Below the pieces are notes generated by a model. That model saw only the letters and a list, made by a program, of their open reading frames with translations. It did not search any database and was not told where the DNA came from. Shown one piece after another: positions 1 through 6,910 of a stretch of DNA of 9,628 bases; the first letter of the stretch is position 1; the number at the start of each line of letters is the position of its first letter. The position numbers and the translations under genes are program-made. The DNA is from Archangium sp. (GTDB taxonomy: Bacteria; Myxococcota; Myxococcia; Myxococcales; Myxococcaceae), in assembly GCA_016793585.1 (NCBI GenBank), contig JAEUJR010000906.1, forward strand, positions 1-9,628, read 5' to 3'.

Positions 1-212
1 TCCTGCTTCTTCTTGTCGAGCTTGTCCCACTCCTTCTTGCCGAGCGCGCGTTTCGCCAGCTCGACGAAGTCGATGTACCTGTCGGCCACGGTCGCGAGCT
101 TCTCGATCGTCGCGTCCTTCTGCAGCACGGCCTGCACGTCGGTGTCGGCAGCCTTCACGACGCCAAGGGGGCCGGTCGCGGCGAGAAGCGTGGTCGCAAG
201 AATGGTCAGCAC
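1..212 (-). CDS. MlaC/Ttg2D-like periplasmic lipid-transport protein, N-terminal part (truncated by window edge)
   Basis: Only the first 70 codons are inside the window; the rest lies beyond the left edge. The GTG start at 212-210 is preceded by a GGAGG Shine-Dalgarno sequence 8 nt upstream. The protein opens with a hydrophobic stretch ending near residues 21-22 (LTILATTLLAATG then KAA), which reads as a short signal peptide for export. After it comes a helical segment and the block DFVELAKRALGKKEW, resembling the DFxxMAxxALGxxW region of the MlaC/Ttg2D family (toluene-tolerance auxiliary protein). Members of that family carry phospholipid across the periplasm between an inner-membrane MCE-type ABC transporter and the outer membrane. 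The gene lies 88 nt downstream of the TolC-family gene on the same strand, so the two are probably co-transcribed. The family call rests on a short stretch and is moderately sure. Being exported and helical is better supported than the exact family. Confidence 0.62.
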   Translation of the reverse strand, partial: MLTILATTLLAATGPLGVVKAADTDVQAVLQKDATIEKLATVADRYIDFVELAKRALGKKEWDKLDKKKQ

Positions 213-300
213 GAGGCGGTCCTCCAGAGTTGGTGCGGGCGTGACTTACACGCCTTCGACTCGATCGACGAGTTGCCATTCAAAGCCGGGCTGATCGACG

Positions 301-1710
301 TCAGCGTGGCTTGAGCGCGTCGGAGACGGGCGGCGCGATGGGCGTCACGTCGTAGGGAATCTGCAACAGCACCGGCTGACCGACCGACCGCGACAACGAC
401 TTGAGGCCAACCTGCACGTCGTGAAGGGCCTGGGCACGAGACGCGCTCGCGCTCGCCAGGGCGGTGAACGACTCGACGAGATCGCGGGTGTCTCCGGTGC
501 CGAGATCGAACGCCGCGAACGCCGCCGTCGCCCACCGCCGTGCCGACTTCTCGGCCTGGGTCTGCTTCTCGACCCGAACCAGCGCTCCGCGTGTCTCGCC
601 GTGCGCCTTCTCGAGCTCGAGTCGAACGCCGGCTTTGATCAGATCGCGCTGGGCCTTCATCTTGTCGAGCTCGGCCCGCGCCGCGTCGAGCAGCGCGCTC
701 TTCTGCGGAAAGTCCCAGGTGTATCGCGACACGAGGGCGATGCCCGCCGACAGATCGTTGTAGGGGTCGTACGCAAACGGAGAACGCTGCCGGGTGGCGC
801 TCGTCGTCCACACCCAGCGCGCGAAGCCGGCGATGCCGAAGTCCGGGTAGTACATGCGCTCGCGAATCAGCACTTCCTGTTCGCGGGCCGCGACGCCCGC
901 TTCGACGGCGCGAAGCTCGGGCCGATGGGTGAGGGCCTGCTCGAGCAGCTTGTCGGCGGGCTCCAGCTGACCGTGGGGGTCGGGCAGGTTCTCGGTCTTC
1001 ACCTCGATCACTTCGTCGGGCGTGGCCGCCACCAGCAGCCGAATCGCCGAGAGCGCGAACTCCTCACCTTGCATCGCCGCGTGCCGCTGCACCTCGGCCT
1101 GCTGGCGATAGAAATCGAGCTTGTATAGATCCATCTGCGAGACCTGCGGGCTGTCGACCTTGCGAAGCCGCTCGAGCGTCTCCTTCGCGTCCTCGAGCCG
1201 CGTCATGGTGTCGTCGATCACGTGCACGCCAGCGCGCGCGAGGGTCAGCCCCCAGTAGGCCTGCGAGACCTGAAGCTCGGCTTCGTCGGCAGCGCGAGAC
1301 GAGAGCGCTTCACCCGCTTCGACGCCCTTGGCGCCAGCGGCCTCGAGGGCGTCGAGCTTTCCGAACGTGTAGATCGGCAGCAACGCCTCGGCGCCCGCGC
1401 GGAACTGCACGCCGACCTGACCGAAGTCGAGATCGTACATGAGCGTCGACTTCGTCGTTGGCGGGCCACCGATGCCGTCGTTGCGCGCTTCAGGCGTGGG
1501 GCCGGCGACCGCGACGTACGACTCCACACGGGGAAACCAGGCCCACCGCGCCTCTTCGTACTTCGCGCGAAACCACTGCAGCTGGGCCTGCGACTCCTTC
1601 ACGCGGTGATCGTTCTTGCGGGCGCGTTCGATCAACTCAGGCAACGTCATCGGAGCGGCGACGGCCGAGATGGAACCTCCGAGAATCAGGCTGACGACGA
1701 GCGCTCGCAC
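301..1710 (-). CDS. TolC-family outer membrane efflux protein
   Basis: This is a 469-residue protein of the outer membrane factor (OEP/TolC) family, whose trimers form a beta-barrel and periplasmic tunnel used by tripartite efflux pumps and type I secretion. The GTG start at 1710 was chosen because it places a signal peptide at once: a basic residue, then ALVVSLILGG, then a SAVAA cleavage site before PMTLPELIERA. The only longer in-frame start (GTG at 1785) would add 25 unlikely residues and overlap the divergent gene. The mature protein shows the two-repeat pattern of the family: an opening helix, a strand segment around GVQFRAGAEALLPIYTFGK, long heptad-rich helices (AELQVSQAYWGLTLA), then a second repeat from about KLLEQALTHRPELRAVEAG with YYPDFGIAGF and a second helical hairpin. 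The length is normal for the family. It is followed by the MlaC-like gene, which hints at lipid export rather than drug efflux. The substrate is unknown. Confidence 0.85.
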   Translation of the reverse strand: MRALVVSLILGGSISAVAAPMTLPELIERARKNDHRVKESQAQLQWFRAKYEEARWAWFPRVESYVAVAGPTPEARNDGIGGPPTTKSTLMYDLDFGQVGVQFRAGAEALLPIYTFGKLDALEAAGAKGVEAGEALSSRAADEAELQVSQAYWGLTLARAGVHVIDDTMTRLEDAKETLERLRKVDSPQVSQMDLYKLDFYRQQAEVQRHAAMQGEEFALSAIRLLVAATPDEVIEVKTENLPDPHGQLEPADKLLEQALTHRPELRAVEAGVAAREQEVLIRERMYYPDFGIAGFARWVWTTSATRQRSPFAYDPYNDLSAGIALVSRYTWDFPQKSALLDAARAELDKMKAQRDLIKAGVRLELEKAHGETRGALVRVEKQTQAEKSARRWATAAFAAFDLGTGDTRDLVESFTALASASASRAQALHDVQVGLKSLSRSVGQPVLLQIPYDVTPIAPPVSDALKPR

Positions 1711-1740
1711 GGACCGCGCGCGACCTACCGCACACGGCCT

Positions 1741-1771
1741 TTGAATTGAAGCGTCGTTGGAGGAGTACAGT
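1741..1771 (+). promoter_or_regulatory. Putative sigma70-type promoter for the 1779 gene (leaderless)
   Basis: A TTGAAT hexamer at 1741-1746 and a TACAGT hexamer at 1766-1771 are separated by 19 nt, slightly longer than optimal. The TACAGT ends 7 nt before the ATG at 1779, so transcription would begin at or next to the start codon. It sits in the 68-bp gap between divergent genes. The same TANNNT-N7-ATG arrangement recurs at 7788 and 8604. This is prediction only. Confidence 0.45.
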
Positions 1772-1778
1772 GCCCGCC

Positions 1779-2369
1779 ATGTCACGAATGCTCCTGCTCG
1801 CAGGCCTGTCGTTGGCGATCGTCGCTCACGCCGAAGAGAAGAAGGACCCGAAGCTCAAGGGCTCGATGAAGCAGAGCGCCCCGAAGATCGATCTCGGCCT
1901 GCCCGCCTTCAACACCATTCCCACGGGCGAAGGCATGAAGAAGGTCGAGCAGAAACAGGTCAGCGACACGCCCACCACGACCTCGGGCGCAGCCGTCTAC
2001 ACGATCGTGAGCGTGCAACACGGCAAGGGCTTCGTGCGCACACCAACCGGCTCGAAGCCGAGCGCGCCGTACGCCGCGGTGACGGCCGCGGGCGCGCCCC
2101 TCATGACCGAGAAGTTCTCGACCGTCGTGCGCGTGAAGGCGCCCGACAAGAAGAGCACCTCGATCGAGGTGATGGTGCTCGACCCGCGCGGAGACACCGT
2201 GATGGATGCGTCGGGCCAGCTCACTTTCAAGAACGACGAGACCGACTGGACTGTCGACTGGGAGCCAACGGGTGTTCGCACGGGCGGCGAGTTTCAGGTG
2301 CTGGTGCGCATTGGCGGAAACCCGCTCGGCACGTTCCCGCTCAAGGTCGACGCGAAGGCACCCAATTGA
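1779..2369 (+). CDS. Secreted protein of unknown function
   Basis: I do not recognise this 196-residue protein. Residues 1-18 form a clear signal peptide (MSRMLLLAGLSLAIVAHA, with a cleavage site before EE), so it should leave the cytoplasm. Residues 19-70 are lysine-, proline- and threonine-rich and look disordered. Residues about 71-195 look like one or two small beta-sandwich units: alternating hydrophobic strands such as TVVRVKAPDK, SIEVMVLDPRG, WTVDWEP and EFQVLVRIGG, ending with PLKVDAKAPN. There are no cysteines, no lipobox and no obvious catalytic motif, so a structural or binding role is more likely than an enzyme. The ATG at 1779 follows a putative -10 element rather than a Shine-Dalgarno sequence. 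The gene is divergent from the TolC-family gene and ends 62 nt before the aldolase. Its second and third positions follow the normal high-GC coding pattern, so it is probably a real gene. Confidence 0.8.
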   Translation: MSRMLLLAGLSLAIVAHAEEKKDPKLKGSMKQSAPKIDLGLPAFNTIPTGEGMKKVEQKQVSDTPTTTSGAAVYTIVSVQHGKGFVRTPTGSKPSAPYAAVTAAGAPLMTEKFSTVVRVKAPDKKSTSIEVMVLDPRGDTVMDASGQLTFKNDETDWTVDWEPTGVRTGGEFQVLVRIGGNPLGTFPLKVDAKAPN

Positions 2370-2431
2370 AATGACGCTCCCTGGGCGGTGGGCTATGGGG
2401 GCGCGGTCCTCTCTCAACCGGAGACCGCTTC

Positions 2432-3346
2432 ATGGCCTACACCGATCGCGTCAAGCAGATCCTCTCGTGGTACCCGTCTGATTCTCCTGGCGTGCTGACG
2501 AACCTCGCGCGCCTGCTGAACACGGGCACCCTCGCTGGCACCGGCAACATGGTGATTCTGCCGGTCGATCAGGGCTTCGAGCATGGCCCCGTTCGCAGCT
2601 TTCAGCCGAACCCTGCCGGCTACGACCCCGACTACCACGCACAGCTGGCCATCGACTCGGGCTGCAACGCGTACGCGGCGCCGCTGGGCTTCCTCGAGGC
2701 CGTCGCCGGCAAGCTCAAGGGCGAGATTCCCCTCATCCTCAAGCTGAACAACTCCGACACGCTGGCGAAGGTCGACCCGATGTCGGCGCTCACCGGCTCG
2801 GTGCGCGACGCCGTGCGACTCGGCTGCGCGGCGATCGGGTACACGATTTATCCCGGCTCGAGCCTGCGCAATCAGCAGTACCAGGATCTGCGAGACCTCA
2901 TTCTCGAGGCGAAGGACGCAGGCCTGCCGACCGTGCTCTGGGCCTACCCGCGCGGCAACATGTCGAAGGACGGCGAGACCGCGGTCGACGTGATCGGCTA
3001 CGCGGCGCAGATCTCGGCGCAGCTCGGCGCGCACATCATCAAGGTGAAGCCGCCGAAGGACTTCCTCGAGCAGGCCGAGGCCAAGAAGGTGTTCGAGAAG
3101 TACGCGATTCCCACCAAGACGATGGCCGACCGCGTGCGCCACGTGGTGCAGAGCGCCTTCAACGGCAAGCGCATCGTCATCTTCTCGGGCGGCGAAGCGA
3201 AAGACACGCCGGCGCTGCTCGAAGAGATTCGTGGCATTCGCGAAGGTGGCGGCTTCGGCTCGATCATGGGTCGCAACGCCTTCCAGCGGCCGCGCGCCGA
3301 GTCGCTCACGCTCCTCAAGGACGTGATGGCGATCTTCAAGTCGTGA
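2432..3346 (+). CDS. fbaB: Class I fructose-bisphosphate aldolase (FbaB/DhnA type)
   Basis: This 304-residue cytosolic enzyme should interconvert fructose-1,6-bisphosphate with glyceraldehyde-3-phosphate and dihydroxyacetone phosphate through a lysine Schiff base, in glycolysis or gluconeogenesis. It has an (alpha/beta)8 barrel and closely follows E. coli Fba[11 protein letters not shown] (29-38), [11 protein letters not shown] (42-52), AIDSGCN (73-79), KLN (104-106), TIYPGS (138-143) and VLWAYPRG (168-175). K204 in HIIKVKPP aligns with the expected Schiff-base lysine of this archaeal-type class I family. The phosphate-binding segments SGGEAKD (252-258) and GRNAFQRP (280-287) are intact. It lacks the zinc-binding histidines of class II enzymes. 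It is shorter than E. coli FbaB (about 350 residues), mainly at the N terminus. A GGAG sequence lies 8 nt before the ATG. The FKBP gene begins 44 nt downstream, so the three genes probably form an operon. Confidence 0.92.
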   Translation: MAYTDRVKQILSWYPSDSPGVLTNLARLLNTGTLAGTGNMVILPVDQGFEHGPVRSFQPNPAGYDPDYHAQLAIDSGCNAYAAPLGFLEAVAGKLKGEIPLILKLNNSDTLAKVDPMSALTGSVRDAVRLGCAAIGYTIYPGSSLRNQQYQDLRDLILEAKDAGLPTVLWAYPRGNMSKDGETAVDVIGYAAQISAQLGAHIIKVKPPKDFLEQAEAKKVFEKYAIPTKTMADRVRHVVQSAFNGKRIVIFSGGEAKDTPALLEEIRGIREGGGFGSIMGRNAFQRPRAESLTLLKDVMAIFKS

Positions 3347-3390
3347 GTTCAACCCCCGTCGTTCAACGCAGTCTGCTCATGGAGAGCCAA

Positions 3391-4143
3391 GTGAAGAAAC
3401 TCGTGCTGTCGCTGTGCCTCGCTTCGAGCGTGGCACTCGCGCAGGCCGGCAAAGCGCCCGAGGCGCCGAAGCCCCCTGCCGTTCCCACCGGTGAGGAGCT
3501 GAACAAGGTGCTGTACACGTTCGGCGTTCTCATCGCGAAGAACACCCCGGTCGGCATGGCCGGCCTGTCGGAGACCGAGCTCGGCGAGCTCAAGAAGGGC
3601 TTCCTCGACGCGGCGCTCAAGAAGCCGTTGGCCATCAACGCGCAGGAGTTCGACGCGAAGGTTGGCCAGTTCCTCCGCCAGCGTCAGGAAGAGCGCGGCG
3701 CGAAGGAGAAGGTGAAGGGCGCCGAGTACGCGACCAAGATGGCCGCCGAGAAGGGCGCCACCAAGACGCCCACGGGCCTCATCTACATCGAGACGGCCGC
3801 TGGCTCGGGCGATCAGCCCTCCGCCGCCGACACGGTGAAGGTGCACTACCGCGGCACGCTCATCGACGGCACCGAGTTCGACAGCTCATACAAGCGCAAC
3901 GAGCCGGCGACGTTCCCGCTCGGCGGCGTGATCAAGTGCTGGACGGAAGGCGTCGCGAAGATGAAGACGGGCGGCAAGGCCAAGCTGATCTGCCCGCCTG
4001 AGATCGCGTACGGCGAAATGGGTCGTCCGTCGATTCCCCCGAACGCGACGCTCACGTTCGAGGTCGAGCTGATCGAGGTGCAGAAGGCGCCTCCGCCGGC
4101 TCCTGCTCCTGTTCCTGCCCCGGCGCCGGGAGGTGCCCAGTGA
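3391..4143 (+). CDS. Periplasmic FKBP-type peptidyl-prolyl cis-trans isomerase (FkpA/Mip-like)
   Basis: This 250-residue protein is an exported prolyl isomerase that should help fold periplasmic or outer-membrane proteins. The GTG start at 3391 is favoured over upstream GTG (3343) and ATG (3379) codons. It has GGAG 6 nt before it and directly gives a textbook signal peptide ([19 protein letters not shown]). Residues about 34-120 are helical, matching the FKBP_N dimerisation domain of FkpA and Mip. Residues about 126-230 are the FKBP catalytic domain: VHYRGTL (151-157), EFDSSY (162-167), VIKCWTEGV (180-188), PPEIAYG (202-208) and [16 protein letters not shown] (215-230). The pocket residues Y153, F163, D164, W184, Y207 and F223 are all present. 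Two cysteines, C183 beside the pocket tryptophan and C201, replace residues usually Gly and Ile. A proline/alanine tail (231-250) follows. The stop overlaps the start of the next, paralogous gene by 4 nt. Confidence 0.92.
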   Translation: MKKLVLSLCLASSVALAQAGKAPEAPKPPAVPTGEELNKVLYTFGVLIAKNTPVGMAGLSETELGELKKGFLDAALKKPLAINAQEFDAKVGQFLRQRQEERGAKEKVKGAEYATKMAAEKGATKTPTGLIYIETAAGSGDQPSAADTVKVHYRGTLIDGTEFDSSYKRNEPATFPLGGVIKCWTEGVAKMKTGGKAKLICPPEIAYGEMGRPSIPPNATLTFEVELIEVQKAPPPAPAPVPAPAPGGAQ

Positions 4144-4922
4144 AGTCGCGCATTCTGTCGTCGATGATCGTGGTGGCGTTCGCCCTCACGGGTTGCCCCA
4201 GCGAGAAGAAGGACGGCACGGGCTCGGGTGGAACGGCGCCTGTCGCCAACACGCCCGTCGTGCCGCCGGTGAACCCGGCCGAGCCGCCGAAGCCGCCCCC
4301 GCCTCCTCCCCTCTCGCCTGACGACGTGAACAAGGTGGCCTACGTGCTGGGCACCTTCCTCGCGCAGCGCACGCCGATCGCTTCGGCCGAGCTGTCTGAG
4401 GCCGAGCTCAACGAAGTGCTCAAGGGCGTGATGGACGCGTCGCAGGGCAAAGAGCTCGCGGTGAAGCTCGAAGAGTACGGCCCGAAGGTCGATCAGCTGC
4501 TCCAGGCGAAGGCCGCCGAGCGCAACGCCAAGGCGAAGGTCGAGGCCGAGAAGCAGCTCGCGAAGTTCATGAAGGAGAAGGGCGCCAAGAAGACGGCGTC
4601 GGGTCTCATCTTCATCTCGACCGCGGCTGGCAAGGGCGACAGCCCGAAGCCGGAAGACACGGTGAAGGTGCACTACCGGGGCACGCTGCTCGACGGCAAG
4701 GAGTTCGACTCCTCGTACGCGCGCAACCAGCCGACCGAGTTCCCCCTCAACGGCGTCATCAAGTGCTGGACTGAGGGCGTCGGCATGATGAAGCCGGGCG
4801 GCAAGGCGAAGCTGATCTGCCCGCCTGACATCGCGTACGGCGAGCGTGGCGCTCCGCCGTCGATTCCGCCGAACTCCGTCCTCCAGTTCGAGGTCGAGCT
4901 GCTCGAAGTGAAGAAGAAGTAA
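4140..4922 (+). CDS. Lipoprotein FKBP-type peptidyl-prolyl cis-trans isomerase
   Basis: This 260-residue protein is the second of two tandem FKBPs. Its GTG start overlaps the upstream TGA (GTGA), with GGGAGG about 6 nt before it, indicating translational coupling. Residues 1-18 are a lipoprotein signal ending in the lipobox LTGC, so C19 should be lipidated and the protein membrane-anchored. A disordered Gly/Thr/Pro linker (20-60, including six consecutive prolines) leads to a helical FKBP_N domain (about 61-150). The isomerase domain (about 153-258) carries [29 protein letters not shown] and [16 protein letters not shown]. The pocket residues Y179, F189, D190, W210, Y233 and F250 are intact. 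C209 and C227 match the cysteine pair of the first paralogue, with the same 18-residue spacing. It ends in three lysines, 25 nt before a strong terminator. It is clearly a duplicate of its neighbour that diverged in localisation. Confidence 0.92.
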   Translation: MKSRILSSMIVVAFALTGCPSEKKDGTGSGGTAPVANTPVVPPVNPAEPPKPPPPPPLSPDDVNKVAYVLGTFLAQRTPIASAELSEAELNEVLKGVMDASQGKELAVKLEEYGPKVDQLLQAKAAERNAKAKVEAEKQLAKFMKEKGAKKTASGLIFISTAAGKGDSPKPEDTVKVHYRGTLLDGKEFDSSYARNQPTEFPLNGVIKCWTEGVGMMKPGGKAKLICPPDIAYGERGAPPSIPPNSVLQFEVELLEVKKK

Positions 4923-4946
4923 CCAACTTCAGTTCGTGCTGGGCCG

Positions 4947-4988
4947 AGGGCGTTCGTTCCACCACGGAGCGAACGCCCTTCGTGTTTT
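4947..4988 (+). terminator. Rho-independent terminator of the aldolase-FKBP operon
   Basis: A 13-bp stem (4948-4960 with 4966-4978, including one G-U pair) can extend by an A-T pair at 4947/4979. It closes a 5-nt loop (ACCAC) and is followed by a T-rich stretch including TTTT at 4985-4988. It starts 25 nt after the stop of the second FKBP gene. Confidence 0.85.
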
Positions 4989-5009
4989 CGGGCGCCCATG
5001 GGGAGCGGC

Positions 5010-5048
5010 AAAAGAAAAGGGGCTTCGGCGATGAACCGAAGCCCCTTT
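5010..5048 (-). terminator. Rho-independent terminator of the tRNA-Ala transcription unit
   Basis: A perfect 13-bp stem (5048-5036 with 5028-5016) with a 7-nt loop. Read on the minus strand it is followed by TTTTCTTTT, so it ends transcripts coming from the tRNA-Ala side. It faces the FKBP terminator, only 21 nt away, insulating two convergent units. Confidence 0.85.
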
Positions 5049-5058
5049 GAGGACTGTG

Positions 5059-5131
5059 TGGAGCCACACGGGATCGAACCGTGGACCTCCTGAATGCCAT
5101 TCAGGCGCTCTCCCAGCTGAGCTATGACCCC
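5059..5131 (-). tRNA. tRNA-Ala (anticodon GGC)
   Basis: The 73-nt cloverleaf is complete. The 7-bp acceptor stem (GGGGTCA with TGGCTCC) contains the G3-U70 wobble that identifies alanine tRNAs. The D arm is GCTC/GAGC. The anticodon stem is CCTGA/TCAGG with loop ATGGCAT (anticodon GGC, reading GCC), and the T arm has the TTCGATC loop. The discriminator is A at 5059. The following bases are CAC, so the 3' CCA is not encoded and must be added enzymatically. It lies 45 nt downstream of the coiled-coil gene on the same strand. I see no convincing promoter of its own, so read-through from upstream with processing is possible. Confidence 0.95.
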
Positions 5132-5176
5132 GTATTCACTTGGTGTCTGGGCCGAAGCCCGAAGACGGCGCGTCGT

Positions 5177-5572
5177 TTATCGCCTTTTGTTTTGCGGCGC
5201 CACTCCCTTCGACGCGGCGGTCATTTTTTCCTGAAGCCGCTTGGCGATTTCGGCGCCTTCGGCGAGCAGGTCGTTGATCGACGCGTTCTGCGCCTGGATC
5301 TTGCCGGTGACGACCTCGAGCGCTTTGCGCACGGTCGACAGGTTATTGCCAAGCTGCAGGCGGCCCTTCGAGACCTCGGCCCAGACGGCCTCGCCGAGAT
5401 CGCGATAGGCGCGGTCCATGTCGCGCTCGAGCATGTTCGACGACACCTTGGCCTGCGCGATCTGGTTCAGGTGATCGACCTGCTCCCGCAACGCGCGCAG
5501 TTGGGCCTGGGCTTCGTCCCACGCGAGCTGAATCTGCTTGAGCACGGCGTCGTTGTTGCTCGGAGGCGGCAT
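5177..5572 (-). CDS. Small coiled-coil protein of unknown function
   Basis: This 131-residue cytosolic protein is not recognised. Residues about 8-45 and 75-118 show heptad-like hydrophobic spacing (for example VLKQIQLAWDEAQAQLRALRE and LSTVRKALEVVTGKIQAQ), so a helical hairpin or coiled-coil oligomer is likely. The middle (47-70) contains the ERDMDRAYRDLGEAVWAEV segment. The C terminus is basic (PQNKRR). There is no signal peptide, membrane segment or cysteine. The ATG at 5572 lies 16 nt after the methyltransferase stop, with no clear Shine-Dalgarno sequence, suggesting translation depends on the upstream gene. Co-transcription with an rRNA-methyltransferase gene and a tRNA hints at a housekeeping or ribosome-linked role, but that is only context. 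Reality as a gene is well supported by codon bias and tight spacing; function is unknown. Confidence 0.8.
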   Translation of the reverse strand: MPPPSNNDAVLKQIQLAWDEAQAQLRALREQVDHLNQIAQAKVSSNMLERDMDRAYRDLGEAVWAEVSKGRLQLGNNLSTVRKALEVVTGKIQAQNASINDLLAEGAEIAKRLQEKMTAASKGVAPQNKRR

Positions 5573-5588
5573 AGGTGGCGAAACGGTA

Positions 5589-6881
5589 TCACCGCTTCAG
5601 GAGTCGGGCACCGAAGAAGCCGCCCCCTTCGAGGCGATGGGGCCAGACCCGCAGCGCAGCTCCGTCGAGGCTGAACGCGGGGTGCTTCGCGAGGAACCGC
5701 TCGACCACCGTCTCGTCTTCGTCGCGCAGCACGCTACAGGTGCCGTACACGATCACCCCACCCGCCTTCAGCTTCGGAGCCACCTTCTCGAGAATCTCGA
5801 GCTGCGTCTTCTGCAACTCGGCCACCTTGTCCTTCGAGAGCTTCCACTTCTGATCGGGTTCGCGCGCGAGCGTTCCCGTTCCGCTGCAGGGGGCGTCGAT
5901 GAGCACGATGTCGGCGAGATCGAGGCGCGGCTCGATGGGGAAGCTGACGTGCCGCAGCTTCAGCTCACCACAGCGAGACTTCGCCTCGGCCAGGCGCTTC
6001 GCCGAGTTGTCGAACGCGTACACGCGGCCCGTCGGGCCCACCGCGTCGGCGAGGAAGATCGACTTGCCGCCGGCGCCTGCGCAGTAGTCGACGATGGTCT
6101 GGCCTGGCTTCGCCTTGCAGAGATCGGCGAGCAGCTGGCTGCCGAGATCCATCACCTGCAGGCGGCCCTCCTTCATCCACCGCGACTCGAAGATCGCCCT
6201 GCCCTCGTCGGTCGCCACGATCGCATCGGGCAGCTCCACGCACGCCTTCACCGGGTAACGGTGATCGATCAGCATCGGCAGCAGCTCGTCGCGGCTTCCA
6301 TTGGGCCTGACGCGCATGGTGAGGAACGGCTCGCGGTTCAGCGCGCTCAAGATCGCGTCGAGCTCGTTCGGCGGCGCGACGTCGGCGATCGCCTTCGCCA
6401 GCCAGTTCGGAAACGAGTGCTGCGTCGCTGCGCGGTCGAGCGGGTCGCTGCTGAACTCGAGCGTCACGTCTTTCGCGAGCTCGTCCTTGATGACGGCGTC
6501 GGGGATCGAGCGGGGGCGAACGGGGCCCGGCAGCGCGACCTCGACCATGGTGCGCTCGACGGTGGCTCCGGTGAGCACCTTGCGCCAGAGCGCGTAGCGG
6601 AAGATCGCTTCGTCGCCCTTCAGGTTGAACGACGACGGCGCCCGGCCACGAGCCTTCGCGGCGAGATCGAGCAGGCGTTGGTGGCGCGAGAGTTCACGCA
6701 CGGCGAAGGCGACGAAGCGGCGGTCGTTGCCTCCGAGCTTGGAGTGCTTCTGCAACGCCTCGGAGATCGCGGCGCGCAGCGGCTTGCCCTTGAGCACCGC
6801 GAGGTGCGCTTCGATCACCGCGGTCGCACCAGCCCGCGAAGCGCGCCCGACGATCGTGGTGATTCCTTCAGAGGGCGTCAT
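5589..6881 (-). CDS. RsmB/NOP-family SAM-dependent RNA cytosine-5 methyltransferase
   Basis: This 430-residue enzyme should methylate C5 of a cytosine in RNA, most likely 16S rRNA, using S-adenosylmethionine. Residues 1 to about 150 are helical and match the NusB-like RNA-binding domain found in RsmB. The catalytic domain follows: MDLGSQL (244-250), SAM motif I DYCAGAGGKS (265-274), acidic motif II FDNS (290-293), motif IV DAPCSGTGTL (329-338) and motif VI YGTCSV (379-384). C382 is the expected nucleophile and C332 the cysteine that helps release the product. The length matches E. coli RsmB (429), but motif I reads CAGAGGK rather than CAAPGGK. It therefore may belong to the wider RsmB/NOP group instead of being the m5C967 enzyme, and no symbol is given. 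The ATG at 6881 was chosen over frame extension to 6992 because that would overlap the upstream gene. The coiled-coil gene follows 16 nt downstream. Confidence 0.9.
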   Translation of the reverse strand: MTPSEGITTIVGRASRAGATAVIEAHLAVLKGKPLRAAISEALQKHSKLGGNDRRFVAFAVRELSRHQRLLDLAAKARGRAPSSFNLKGDEAIFRYALWRKVLTGATVERTMVEVALPGPVRPRSIPDAVIKDELAKDVTLEFSSDPLDRAATQHSFPNWLAKAIADVAPPNELDAILSALNREPFLTMRVRPNGSRDELLPMLIDHRYPVKACVELPDAIVATDEGRAIFESRWMKEGRLQVMDLGSQLLADLCKAKPGQTIVDYCAGAGGKSIFLADAVGPTGRVYAFDNSAKRLAEAKSRCGELKLRHVSFPIEPRLDLADIVLIDAPCSGTGTLAREPDQKWKLSKDKVAELQKTQLEILEKVAPKLKAGGVIVYGTCSVLRDEDETVVERFLAKHPAFSLDGAALRVWPHRLEGGGFFGARLLKR

Positions 6882-6910
6882 GGCGCTCGCGTACTCCAAA
6901 CACGGCCAAT

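Noticed and set aside
238..254. Small hairpin GGCGTG-N5-CACGCC between the TolC-family and MlaC-like genes
   Set aside because: Only 6 bp and no T-run after it on the minus strand, so not a convincing terminator; it may be chance in GC-rich DNA.
1711..1785. Longer N terminus for the TolC-family gene (GTG at 1785)
   Set aside because: It would add 25 residues before the signal peptide and overlap the divergent gene's start; GTG at 1710 gives a clean signal peptide.
2414..3352. 312-codon open frame on the minus strand opposite the aldolase
   Set aside because: Low-complexity Arg/Val/Ala/His composition and no motifs; the plus strand encodes a complete aldolase.
5149..5160. GGGC-TTCG-GCCC hairpin on the minus strand between the coiled-coil gene and tRNA-Ala
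   Set aside because: A stable tetraloop but a 4-bp stem with no T-run; too weak to call a terminator, though it could be a processing signal.
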